Origin: Burkholderiales bacterium
GTDB lineage: Bacteria > Pseudomonadota > Gammaproteobacteria > Burkholderiales > Burkholderiaceae_C
DNA length: 32,206 nt
Reading direction: 5' to 3'
NCBI GenBank assembly: GCA_019510465.1
Contig: JAEKKH010000179.1
Coordinates: 1 to 32,206 of the forward strand
Made by a program: the position numbers and the translations under genes. Below are positions 17,518-25,015 of the stretch, one piece after another. The notes under the pieces are model-generated. The model ran no database searches. It was not told the DNA's origin and worked only from the letters and a program-made list of their open reading frames with translations. The number at the start of each line of letters is the position of its first letter. The first letter of the stretch is position 1.

Positions 17518-18993
17518 ATGATCGAACCGCTGCTCGTCCCCCGCGAATCCTTCGACGATCCCGACGCCGCCGTGGCCCGCGTGCGCGAGATCTACCAGGC
17601 CGGTGTCGACCACCTGCGCAAGCACCTGCACGAGTTCGTCGCCGGCAAGGTGCCCGCCGCGCACGTGCGCGCCTGCTACCCGAGCGTGCGCGTGCACACG
17701 GACACGGTGGCGCGCGCGGACTCCGTCTCCAGCTACGGCTTCGTCGCCGGCCCCGGCAGCTTCGAGACGACGCTGACGCGACCCGAGCTGTTCGCCGAGT
17801 ACTACCGCACGCAGTTCGAGCTGCTGCGCCAGCACCACGGCGTGAAGATCGAGGTGGGCGTCAGCCGCGAACCGATGCCGCTGCACTTCAGCTTCGCCGA
17901 GCACGACCACGTCGAGGGCACGCTGACCGCGGCGCAGCGCCTGCAGCTGCGCGACCTGTTCGACCTGCCCAACCTCGCGGCGATGGACGACGGCATCGCC
18001 AACGGCACGCACGAGCCGGGGCCCAACGAGCCGCTGCCGCTGGCGCTGTTCACCGCCCCGCGCGTCGACTACTCGCTGCACCGGCTGCGCCACTACACCG
18101 GCACGGCGCCCGACCACTTCCAGAACTTCGTGCTGTTCACGAACTACCAGTTCTACATCGACGAATTCATCGCGCTGGGCCATCGCGAGATGGCGCGCGA
18201 GGACTCCGTGTACGACGCGTTCGTCGAGCCCGGCAACGTCGTGACGATGCGCACCGGCCTGCCCGCGCCCGCGGGCCCCGCCGGCCACGCGCCGCCGCGC
18301 CTGCCGCAGATGCCCGCGTACCATCTGCGCCGGTCGGACAACAGCGGCATCACGATGGTCAACATCGGTGTCGGACCGTCGAACGCCAAGAACATCAGCG
18401 ACCACATCGCGGTGCTGCGCCCGCACGCGTGGATCATGCTGGGCCACTGCGCCGGCCTGCGCACCACGCAACAGCTGGGCGACTATGTTCTCGCGCACGG
18501 CTACGTCCGCGAGGACCACGTGCTCGACGAGGAACTGCCGCTGTGGGTGCCGATCCCGCCGCTGGCCGAGGTGCAGCTGGCGCTCGAGCAGGCGGTGGCC
18601 GACGTCACGCTGTTGCAGGGCCTGAACCTGAAGCGCGTGATGCGCACCGGCACCGTCGCGTCCACCGACAACCGCAACTGGGAGCTGCTGCCGCACCCGG
18701 GCCCGGAGCGCCGCTTCAGCCAGAGCCGCGCGATCGCGCTCGACATGGAATCGGCCACCATCGCCGCCAACGGCTTCCGCTTCCGCGTGCCCTACGGCAC
18801 CTTGCTGTGCGTGTCCGACAAGCCGCTGCACGGCGAGATCAAGCTGCCCGGCATGGCCAACCACTTCTACCGCGAACGCGTCGAGCAGCACCTGCGCATC
18901 GGCATCCGCGCGCTGGAGATCCTGCGCGGGGCCGGCGTGGACAAGCTGCACAGCCGCAAGCTGCGCGGCTTCGCGGAAGTGGCGTTCCAGTGA
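17518..18993 (+). CDS. amn: AMP nucleosidase
   Basis: A 491-aa cytoplasmic enzyme that hydrolyses AMP to adenine and ribose 5-phosphate, controlling AMP level and feeding purine salvage. The N-terminal regulatory domain carries SVSSYGFVAGPGSFETTLTRPELF (from about 69), characteristic of Amn. The C-terminal part is a nucleoside-phosphorylase fold with GPSNAKN at 286-292, LGHCAGL at about 307-313 and ALDMESATIAANG at 407-419, the Asp/Glu/Ser block of the active site. Length is as in Escherichia coli Amn (484 aa). It is a single gene with a GC-rich repeat-like hairpin after the stop. Confidence 0.96.
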   Translation: MIEPLLVPRESFDDPDAAVARVREIYQAGVDHLRKHLHEFVAGKVPAAHVRACYPSVRVHTDTVARADSVSSYGFVAGPGSFETTLTRPELFAEYYRTQFELLRQHHGVKIEVGVSREPMPLHFSFAEHDHVEGTLTAAQRLQLRDLFDLPNLAAMDDGIANGTHEPGPNEPLPLALFTAPRVDYSLHRLRHYTGTAPDHFQNFVLFTNYQFYIDEFIALGHREMAREDSVYDAFVEPGNVVTMRTGLPAPAGPAGHAPPRLPQMPAYHLRRSDNSGITMVNIGVGPSNAKNISDHIAVLRPHAWIMLGHCAGLRTTQQLGDYVLAHGYVREDHVLDEELPLWVPIPPLAEVQLALEQAVADVTLLQGLNLKRVMRTGTVASTDNRNWELLPHPGPERRFSQSRAIALDMESATIAANGFRFRVPYGTLLCVSDKPLHGEIKLPGMANHFYRERVEQHLRIGIRALEILRGAGVDKLHSRKLRGFAEVAFQ

Positions 18994-18994
18994 T

Positions 18995-19056
18995 GGGGCC
19001 CCGCGCTCGCTGACGTTCGCTGCCCCCGAGGGGCCGGCCGCGAGCGGCCCCGCAGA
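18995..19056. repeat. GC-rich palindromic intergenic element
   Basis: The start of the 256-base gap after amn holds nested inverted repeats: GGGGCCCC (18995-19002), CCCC-GA-GGGG (19024-19033) and the stem GGGGCCG (19030-19036)/CGGCCCC (19045-19051). The phrase CTCGCTGACGTTCGCTGCCCCCGAGGGG resembles the short palindromic repeats spread through Burkholderiales genomes. It may also terminate amn. Copy number cannot be judged from one window. Confidence 0.45.
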
Positions 19057-19249
19057 GCCGGTTCCGCCGCTCCCTCGAACCCTGCTCCGAGCGCTCGAGC
19101 GGCAGCGCCGGTTCGACGCTTCGCGCCAGTTTCGACCGCTTGCACGGACGATCGCAGCGGCGTAGGCTGGGGGTTCCTGCCATCCGGCCGTGTCGCGGTT
19201 CGGGTCGCCGCGGTGCCGCCTGGCGTCACGGCCCGTGGAGACACGCGCC
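19057..19249 (+). promoter_or_regulatory. Intergenic region with candidate promoter for the EF-G-like gene
   Basis: TTGCAC (19140-19145) and TAGGCT (19163-19168) are 17 bases apart, a fair sigma-70 match, 82 bases upstream of the start. GGAG at 19237-19240 with 9 bases to the ATG is the ribosome binding site and favours the start at 19250 over 19190. The rest of the gap shows no ORF. Confidence 0.4.
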
Positions 19250-21301
19250 ATGACCATCCTGGAATCCTCCGATACCGCGGCGATCCGCAACGTGGCCCTG
19301 GTGGGCGCCTCGGCCACCGGGAAGACCACCCTCACCGAGGCCCTGCTGCTGCGCGCCGGCGTCCTCAAGCAACCCGGCAGCGTCGAACGCGGCTCGACCG
19401 TCAGCGACCACGACCCGCTCGAGAAGCGCGTCGGCCACTCCCTCAACACCGCCGTCGTCAATTGCGAACATGACGGCATCCGCATCCAGCTGCTCGACAC
19501 GCCCGGGGCGCTCGAGTTCGTCGGGCAGTCGCTGCCCGCGCTCGAGGCCGTCGAGACCGCGGCCATCGTCGTCAGCGCCACGTCCGGGGTCGACTCGACC
19601 GCGCTGCGCATGATGGCCCACGCAACCGAGCGCAAGCTGGATCGCCTGATCATCGTCAACCGGATCGACGTGCCCGGCGCGCGCTGCGAGGCCGTGCTCA
19701 CGCAGATCCGCGAGGTCTTCGGCCGCGAATGCCTGCCGCTGAACCTGCCCGCGGACGGCGGCGCGCGCGTCGTCGACTGCTTCTTCAACCGCGGCGGCGC
19801 GACCGACTTCTCGTCGCCGGAGGCCGCGCACCAGGCGCTGGTCGAGCAGGTGGTCGAGGTCGATTCCGACTTCGTCGACCGCTATCTCAACCAGGGCGAC
19901 GTCGAGGCCACGGAGCTGCACGCGCCGCTGGAGCAGGCGTTGCGCGATGGGCATCTCATCCCCGTGTGCTTCGTGTCCGCGCGCACCGGCGCGGGCGTGG
20001 ACGAGCTGCTGGACATCATCACCAAGCTCCTGCCCAACCCGACCGAGGGCAACCCGCCGGACTTCCTCGACGGCACCGGCAACGACGCGAAGCTCATGCA
20101 CGCGACGCCCGACCCCGGCAAGCATGTGCTGGCCCACGTGTTCAAGGTCACCGTCGACCCGTACGTGGGCAAGATGGGCGTGCTGCGCGTGCACCAGGGC
20201 ACCATCACGCGCGACAGCCAGCTGTTCGTCGGCGACGGCCGCAAGCCCTTCAAGGTCGGCCACCTGTTCCGGCTGCAAGGCGGCGAGCATGTCGAGATCG
20301 CACGCGCGCTGCCGGGCGACATCTGCGCCATCGCCAAGGTCGACGCGCTGCACTTCGACGCCGTGCTGCACGACGCCGCCGAGGACAGCCACATCCACCT
20401 GAAACCGCTGCAGTTCCCGGTGCCGGTGCACGGCATCGCGATCGAGCCCAAGCGCCACGGCGACGAGCAGCGGCTGTGGGAACTGGTGCAGCGCGCCGTC
20501 GACGAGGACCCCTGCCTGCGCATCGAGCAGGTGGCCGCCACGCGCGAGACCGTGGTCTACGGCCTGGGCGAGCTGCACCTGCGCATGCTGCTTGATCGCC
20601 TGCGCGAGGTGCACAAGTTCGAAGTCGAGACGCGCCCGCCGCGCACGGCCTACCGCGAGACGATCACCACCCAGGCGGAGGGGCACCATCGCCACAAGAA
20701 GCAGACGGGCGGCGCCGGCCAGTTCGGCGAGGTGTTCCTGCGCGTGGAGCCGCTGCCGCGTGGCGCGGGCTTCGAGTTCGTCGACGTCGTCAAGGGCGGC
20801 GCGATCCCGTCCAACTTCATGCCGGCCGTCGAGAAGGGCGTGCGCGAGGCGCTGGCCGCCGGGGTGATCGCCGGCTACGCGGTGGAGGACATCCGCGTGA
20901 CGGTGCACGACGGCAAGAGCCACAGCGTCGACAGCAAGGACATCGCGTTCGCGACCGCCGCGCGCAAGGCCACCTGGGTGGCGATCATGGAGGCGCGGCC
21001 GATCGTGCTCGAGCCCATCGTCGACGTCGAGATCCTCGCGCCGGCCGCCGCGATGGGCGACATCACGGGCGACCTCGCGTCACGCCGCGGCCAGGTCAAC
21101 GGCACCGAGGCGCAGCTGGGCGGCACGATGATCGTGCGCGGCCAGGCGCCGGCGGCCGAGCTGATCGCCTACGCCACCCGCCTGAACGCGATGACCAGCG
21201 GCGAGGGCCGCTACACGATCGCGTTCTCGCATTACGAGCCGGCCCCGGCCACCGTGCAGAACAACCTGCGCAAGGAGCACAAGCCGGTCGAGGTGGAGTG
21301 A
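19250..21301 (+). CDS. Elongation factor G-like GTPase (EF-G2 type)
   Basis: A 683-aa translation-factor GTPase with the EF-G domain order: G domain (1-270), domain II (about 300-380), III, IV and V. G1 is GASATGKT (19-26), G3 DTPG (83-86) and G4 NRID (137-140). Two positions differ from true EF-G: the residue after DTPG is Ala, where EF-G has the catalytic His, and G4 has Arg where NKxD is normal. Domain IV has YRETITTQAEGHHRHKKQTGGAGQFGEVFLRVEPL, and the protein ends KPVEVE. This is the paralogue group annotated as EF-G-like EF-G2, whose role is poorly known; ribosome binding with weak or uncoupled GTP hydrolysis is possible. The main fusA normally lies in the str operon, not here. Monocistronic. 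Confidence 0.88.
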   Translation: MTILESSDTAAIRNVALVGASATGKTTLTEALLLRAGVLKQPGSVERGSTVSDHDPLEKRVGHSLNTAVVNCEHDGIRIQLLDTPGALEFVGQSLPALEAVETAAIVVSATSGVDSTALRMMAHATERKLDRLIIVNRIDVPGARCEAVLTQIREVFGRECLPLNLPADGGARVVDCFFNRGGATDFSSPEAAHQALVEQVVEVDSDFVDRYLNQGDVEATELHAPLEQALRDGHLIPVCFVSARTGAGVDELLDIITKLLPNPTEGNPPDFLDGTGNDAKLMHATPDPGKHVLAHVFKVTVDPYVGKMGVLRVHQGTITRDSQLFVGDGRKPFKVGHLFRLQGGEHVEIARALPGDICAIAKVDALHFDAVLHDAAEDSHIHLKPLQFPVPVHGIAIEPKRHGDEQRLWELVQRAVDEDPCLRIEQVAATRETVVYGLGELHLRMLLDRLREVHKFEVETRPPRTAYRETITTQAEGHHRHKKQTGGAGQFGEVFLRVEPLPRGAGFEFVDVVKGGAIPSNFMPAVEKGVREALAAGVIAGYAVEDIRVTVHDGKSHSVDSKDIAFATAARKATWVAIMEARPIVLEPIVDVEILAPAAAMGDITGDLASRRGQVNGTEAQLGGTMIVRGQAPAAELIAYATRLNAMTSGEGRYTIAFSHYEPAPATVQNNLRKEHKPVEVE

Positions 21302-21323
21302 TTCGCGCCGGATGGCGGCCGGC

Positions 21324-22325
21324 TCACTCCTCCTCGCCGCCGTCCGATTCGTCCTCGTCGCCGTCGCCGTCGCCGGTCTTCGCCCAGTGCGACAGCGTCT
21401 TCTCGAGCGGCGCGGCCGACTTCACGAAGGCGTCGACCGGCACCGGCCGGGCCACGCGCACGCCCGGCAGCGAGAGGGTGCCGAGGTACAGGTCGCCCAC
21501 CAGCGGCTGCTGCTGCACCGACCGGTCGACCAGCAGCAGGCCGCCGCCGACCACGACGGCACTCGTGATGGCGATGCCGAACGCGCGGCGGCGCTGCGGC
21601 AACAGCAGGCCCATGTGGCGCCAGATCATGATCGCCATCGCGCCGACGAAGGCGATGCGGCCCAGCTTCTCGAGCGCCGGCATCGAGAACGCGAATGCGA
21701 GCTGCGCGGTGACGGTCTCGACGACCGTGCCGGCCATCAGCCAGGTCAGCGCGATGTACAGGTGCGCCCAGAACGCGAAGCGGCGCTGGAACAGCATCGA
21801 GCCGATCGCCCAGGCCGCGCACCAGAGGATCAGCCCGGCGGGCGTCGCCAGGTAGGCCCAGGCGAGCGCCGAGCCCTGCTGGCCGGGCACCGTCGTCAGC
21901 CAGAGGTCGAAGCCTTTCCACACCGCGGCGAACGCCACCAGCAGCAGCAGCGTGACCGCATGGCGGCGCTCGTACTGGTGCAGATCCAGGAAGCGCTGCT
22001 CCGGCGCCAGCACCTCCCCGGGCTGGCGCACGCGCAGCGTCGTCGCACCCAGCGTCAGCAGGGCCGACGCGGGCAGGCGCGCGGTGGAGCCGGGTGCGAT
22101 CGCGGCGCGGCCCAGGCGCACGCCGTTGAGCGAGGGCGCCGGCACCACGTGCACGCCATCGTCGTGCATCTCGAGCGTGGCGTGGTGCGCGGCCACGTGC
22201 GGGTCGTCGAGCACGAGGTCGCAGTCGATCGCGCGGCCGATGCGCACCGGCCACTGCGGGACGCGCAGGACGTGGCGCGGCAGGCCGTCCCGGTCGAGCG
22301 TCTCGATCAGGGCGAGCGTTTCCAT
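21324..22325 (-). CDS. FHA domain membrane protein
   Basis: A 333-aa protein with an N-terminal FHA phosphothreonine-binding domain (about 1-100) and a membrane region. FHA marks are VRIGRAIDCDLVLDD (27-41), HHATLEMHDDGV (47-58) and SLNGVRLG (65-72); the usual Ser-Arg-x-His is AAHH here. Hydrophobic segments lie at about 122-142, 152-175, 184-205, 224-241 and 248-267. The end is very acidic (GDGDGDEDESDGGEEE). Its ATG lies 19 bases inside the 3' end of the preceding protease gene, so translation is probably coupled. No Ser/Thr kinase or phosphatase gene is in the window, so the phosphoprotein partner is unknown. The frame is open far upstream but that is antisense-like shadow. Confidence 0.87.
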   Translation of the reverse strand: METLALIETLDRDGLPRHVLRVPQWPVRIGRAIDCDLVLDDPHVAAHHATLEMHDDGVHVVPAPSLNGVRLGRAAIAPGSTARLPASALLTLGATTLRVRQPGEVLAPEQRFLDLHQYERRHAVTLLLLVAFAAVWKGFDLWLTTVPGQQGSALAWAYLATPAGLILWCAAWAIGSMLFQRRFAFWAHLYIALTWLMAGTVVETVTAQLAFAFSMPALEKLGRIAFVGAMAIMIWRHMGLLLPQRRRAFGIAITSAVVVGGGLLLVDRSVQQQPLVGDLYLGTLSLPGVRVARPVPVDAFVKSAAPLEKTLSHWAKTGDGDGDEDESDGGEEE

Positions 22326-23731
22326 GCGAATCCTTGCAGGTAGTGGCGGGCCAGCAGCAGCGCGTTCTGGAAGCTGACGCCGCGCGCGTCGAAGCGGCCT
22401 TGAACGCCCTCGGTCTTCGCGTCGACGGACTGCGACAGCACCGCGACGTCGTACAGCCCGGGCAGGTGGCGATAGGCGCGCAGGCACATGACGGTGCGCA
22501 TCGGCAGGCCGGCGTTCTCGACGAAGTCCTCCTGGCACTTGGGGGCGGTGAGATCGTGCGTGCGCCGGCCCATGCGCTCGTTGCGGAAGCTCATGCCAGC
22601 CTCCTGCGCGAAGCGCAGCGCGCCGAGCTTGCTGCCGTCGTAGACCTCGTGCCGCACGGCGATGTCGCCGGTGCGCAGCGACTCGTTGATGAAGATGGCC
22701 GTGTCCATCTGGCAGTCGGAACGCTCGAACGACAGCCCCTTCGATTCCGACGGGTTCGACGAGCCCCAGCAGCGCATGAAGTCCTCCTGCGGCACCGGCA
22801 CGCTGTAGTGCGCGTGCTTGGTCTCGCGCCAGGGCAGGGCGGTGAAGCGCGTCGTGAGCGCCTGCTGGTGGACGAGCAGCTGGCGCGCCATCTCGGCCTC
22901 GACCGAGCCCGTGATCGGCCTGGCGTCGGCGCCGCGCGCGATCAGCGCCTGCGCGAACTCGGCGGGCACCAGGAAGCTGATGTTCTGGCCGTCGCGCCGC
23001 GTTGCCACGTTGACGCCGACGATGCGGCCGCGGTCGTCGAGCACCGGGCCGCCGCTCATGCCGGGGTTGAGCGCGCCCGAGAACAGGATCTGCGGCAGGA
23101 AGCTGCGCTCGACCAGGCCGTTGTACGTGCCCTCGATGACCTCGAAGCCGATGTCCAGCGGGTTGCCGAGCGAGAAGATGCGTTCGCCCTGCGCGAGCGG
23201 CGTCGCCTGCGGACGGAAGTCGAACGTGCCGCGGGTCGCGACCGTGGCGGGCGGCTGGGCCATGCGCACCAGCGCGAGGTCGTGCACGACGTCGAAGGCG
23301 ACGAGCTGCAGCGCGCCACTGACGCCGTCGACCGTCTGGAAGTTCAGGCGATAGCGCTGCGGCTCGAGGGCGACCTGGCTGACCACGTGGTAGTTGGTGA
23401 GGATCAGGCCGTTGGAGCCGACCAGCGAGCCCGACCCAACGCTGGCCTGGCTGTCCTGGTCGCGCAGCAGCGTGCGCACCTGCAGCAGGCGCGGACGGCC
23501 GACGTCGTAGATGCGGCGCGCCGAGGCCGACAGGTTGGCGCTGTCGTCGTGCTCGTCCTCCTGCTGGGGCGCGGACGCGGCGGCCGGCGGCTTGACGAGC
23601 GGCGACGTCGGCGCGAGCGAGGGGCGCGCGTTCGAGGTCGTGGCGCCGGCCCAGGCCGTGAGCGCGGCCCCGCCCAGCAGGAGTGCGGCGAGAAGGCGTC
23701 CGGGTTGCCGGAACAGGCGGTTCAGGAGCAT
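22307..23731 (-). CDS. Exported trypsin-like serine protease
   Basis: A 474-aa S1-type protease with an N-terminal signal (about 10-30) and a Pro/Ala-rich linker, then the catalytic domain. The triad is H115 in LTNYHVVSQ, D151 in VVHDLALVRM and S226 in NPGMSGGPVLDDRGRIVGVN, all intact and in the order of DegP/HtrA-like enzymes, but there is no PDZ domain. After about 255 is a domain of ~220 aa that I do not recognise, with six cysteines. It probably works in the envelope or periplasm. Its stop overlaps the FHA membrane protein start by 19 bases, suggesting a shared pathway. Substrate unknown. Confidence 0.87.
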   Translation of the reverse strand: MLLNRLFRQPGRLLAALLLGGAALTAWAGATTSNARPSLAPTSPLVKPPAAASAPQQEDEHDDSANLSASARRIYDVGRPRLLQVRTLLRDQDSQASVGSGSLVGSNGLILTNYHVVSQVALEPQRYRLNFQTVDGVSGALQLVAFDVVHDLALVRMAQPPATVATRGTFDFRPQATPLAQGERIFSLGNPLDIGFEVIEGTYNGLVERSFLPQILFSGALNPGMSGGPVLDDRGRIVGVNVATRRDGQNISFLVPAEFAQALIARGADARPITGSVEAEMARQLLVHQQALTTRFTALPWRETKHAHYSVPVPQEDFMRCWGSSNPSESKGLSFERSDCQMDTAIFINESLRTGDIAVRHEVYDGSKLGALRFAQEAGMSFRNERMGRRTHDLTAPKCQEDFVENAGLPMRTVMCLRAYRHLPGLYDVAVLSQSVDAKTEGVQGRFDARGVSFQNALLLARHYLQGFAWKRSP

Positions 23732-23822
23732 CGGGCCATCCTACCCCGCGCCCCTGCATGCGAGCTTGCCGCAGGCTCGCCGGTGCGACGGACGGCCGGT
23801 CCGGCGTCCTGCGTTACGACCC

Positions 23823-23833
23823 TTTATCATTGC
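23823..23833 (+). promoter_or_regulatory. Candidate -10 element directly before the 23839 gene
   Basis: TATCAT (23825-23830) sits 8 bases before the ATG at 23839, within TTTATCATTGC, an 11-base string that recurs at 24492-24502. If used as a -10 box, transcription would begin at or within two bases of the start codon, giving a leaderless mRNA. No good -35 was seen and there is no Shine-Dalgarno sequence. Confidence 0.4.
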
Positions 23834-23838
23834 AGACC

Positions 23839-24324
23839 ATGCACGCCCCCCGAGACGTGGCCTCTATCCGCCTGGACAACGCCCTCGCGCTGTTCGACGA
23901 ATTCGTCCGCAACACCATCAAGCACCCCGACGCCGCGACGCTGCGGGGCCTGGAACGCCAGCCCGTCGGCTGGATGGACGCGGAGCATGCCGCCGGCGCA
24001 GCGCCAGCCGTCGCCGCGGCGCCCGCGCCGGCCGACGACCCGCTGCCGCAGGACGATGATGAGCGATTCATCGTCGGCCTGGTGCTGACGTACTACCGCC
24101 GCCATCCCGAACGCGCCCGCACGCGGCTGCTCGACCTGCTCGGCGAAGTGCTGATGCCGACGGCCGCGCCGGCGGTCCCCGCGCAGGTGCCCCCACCGGC
24201 GCCGCGCAAGCTCGCGCCCGGCGTCACGGCCCGGCCGCCTGCGCCGCCCCCGCCGCCGGACGACCCGATGGCGCTGTGGCACTCGGCCCAGGCCGGCATC
24301 GCCCCGCTGAAGAAGAAACGCTGA
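23839..24324 (+). CDS. Hypothetical protein, Ala/Pro-rich
   Basis: A 161-aa protein I do not recognise. Residues 1-45 form an amphipathic, ordered part (SIRLDNALALFDEFVRNTIKHPD). A low-complexity Ala/Pro stretch follows (about 50-70), then a second ordered helix region with FIVGLVLTYYRRHPERARTRLLDLLGEVL (about 76-104), then a Pro-rich tail (PPAPPPPPDDP) ending KKKR. No signal peptide or sure membrane helix. Codon use is as in neighbours and the frame is continuous, so it should be real. No ribosome binding site precedes the ATG, but a -10-like TATCAT does, compatible with leaderless translation. Function unknown. Confidence 0.75.
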   Translation: MHAPRDVASIRLDNALALFDEFVRNTIKHPDAATLRGLERQPVGWMDAEHAAGAAPAVAAAPAPADDPLPQDDDERFIVGLVLTYYRRHPERARTRLLDLLGEVLMPTAAPAVPAQVPPPAPRKLAPGVTARPPAPPPPPDDPMALWHSAQAGIAPLKKKR

Positions 24325-24401
24325 GCGGCGGCCCCGCCGCCCTGCTGCTCGACGCGTCCGCCGCGAAGCGGAGTGCGGTCGCGCGCGTCCGTCCGCGCCC
24401 G

Positions 24402-24440
24402 ACGCCGGTGCCCCACGCCGGTGCCCCACGCCGGTGCCCG
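24402..24440. repeat. Tandem repeat, three 13-bp units
   Basis: ACGCCGGTGCCCC is present at 24402-24414 and 24415-24427, with a third unit at 24428-24440 differing only in its last base (G). It ends where the AT-rich island begins. Each unit has GGTGCC-type inverted symmetry (GGCACC on the other strand), so it may vary by slippage. Confidence 0.85.
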
Positions 24441-24510
24441 ACGATTTCGGATCAAATGATTGATAAAGTACTTGCGCAAGATCAAGATTTGTTTATCATT
24501 GCGCCAAGCG
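24441..24510 (+). promoter_or_regulatory. AT-rich promoter island with nested palindromes
   Basis: About 60% AT in a 70% GC setting. TGATAAA (24461-24467) and TTTATCA (24492-24498) are inverted copies around the perfect palindrome CTTGCGCAAG (24471-24480). TTGCGC (24472-24477) and TATCAT (24494-24499) are spaced 16 bases apart, a plausible sigma-70 promoter reading toward the small ORFs. The dyads look like sites for a dimeric regulator overlapping the promoter. The protein that binds is unknown. Confidence 0.55.
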
Positions 24511-24569
24511 TTCAGTCTCGGCACCGCCTCCTGACGCGACACCCCGCCTCGCCACCCTTCATCAGCCCC

Positions 24570-24695
24570 ATGCGCCAAGCCCTGAACCGATCCCGCACCA
24601 TCCCCGCAGCCGTTCGCACGGCCCTGCGCGGCTCGCGTGCCGCTCGTTTCCTGGCTGCCCGCAATGCGGCCATGCCGCTGCCGATTCCGCTCTGA
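24570..24695 (+). CDS. Possible 41-aa leader peptide
   Basis: A 41-codon frame starting MRQALNRSRTI, with eight Arg, and ending in MPLPIPL just before the stop. It begins about 64 bases after the predicted transcription start. I see no strong Shine-Dalgarno sequence and no known homologue, so expression is uncertain. The stop codon (24693-24695) lies next to the first of two alternative hairpins, and alternating Pro residues at the end are the kind of sequence that slows ribosomes. This fits a regulatory leader ORF for the 62-aa gene downstream. It may equally be a small structural protein. Confidence 0.45.
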   Translation: MRQALNRSRTIPAAVRTALRGSRAARFLAARNAAMPLPIPL

Positions 24696-24696
24696 G

Positions 24697-24755
24697 TTCG
24701 CGAGACCTCTCTCTTCGCGAAGGCCCGGGCGGTTGTTCAGACCCCCGGGCCTTCG
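24697..24755 (+). promoter_or_regulatory. Overlapping alternative hairpins (attenuator-like)
   Basis: Hairpin A: TTCGCGA (24697-24703) with TCGCGAA (24715-24721). Hairpin B: CGAAGGCCCGGG (24718-24729) with CCCGGGCCTTCG (24744-24755), a perfect 12-bp stem with a 14-base loop. They share 24718-24721, so full A and full B cannot form together. A ribosome halted at the stop of the upstream ORF would cover the left arm of A and favour B. B has no T tract after it, so it may act on translation or with Rho; it ends 32 bases before the next start. Confidence 0.55.
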
Positions 24756-24787
24756 CCATTCCAGGCCGCCCACCGCAGGAGAAGACC

Positions 24788-24976
24788 ATGTCCAAGCTCA
24801 TCCTCCCGACCGCACGACCCCGCAATCCGTTCGTCGCCGCCGCGCGTTTCCGGCAAGCCGGGCAGCACGGCGGGGGCCAGCGCGCCGAACGCCGTGAAGG
24901 CCGCCTGGCGCTGAAACGCGAACTGACCCAGCTCGACCTGTCGCGCGACGTGCGCGGCAAGCCGCCCAGCCTCTGA
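24788..24976 (+). CDS. Small basic hypothetical protein (62 aa)
   Basis: A 62-aa protein starting MSKLILPTARPRNPFVAAARF, rich in Arg and Lys (about a quarter of residues), with a helix-prone middle. GCAGGAG before the ATG is a good ribosome binding site, which supports translation. It follows the overlapping hairpins by 32 bases. I do not recognise the family; the PRPRNPFVAAARFRQAG phrase recalls small conserved proteins of Burkholderiales of unknown role. No membrane or signal segment. RNA- or DNA-binding is possible from the charge alone, which is inference. Confidence 0.7.
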   Translation: MSKLILPTARPRNPFVAAARFRQAGQHGGGQRAERREGRLALKRELTQLDLSRDVRGKPPSL

Positions 24977-25015
24977 ATCCTTGCAAGCGGCCTTCGCGCC
25001 GCCTCGGAGAACGAC

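Noticed and set aside
24325-24401. Coding sequence between the 161-aa gene and the tandem repeat
   Set aside because: Frames here only continue as shadows into the repeat and island; no start with a ribosome binding site was seen.
24402-24440. CRISPR array
   Set aside because: Three adjoining 13-bp units without spacers, and no cas genes in the window.
24718-24755. Classical rho-independent terminator
   Set aside because: The stem is excellent but no T tract follows (GCCATTCC), so I list it only as part of an alternative-hairpin element.
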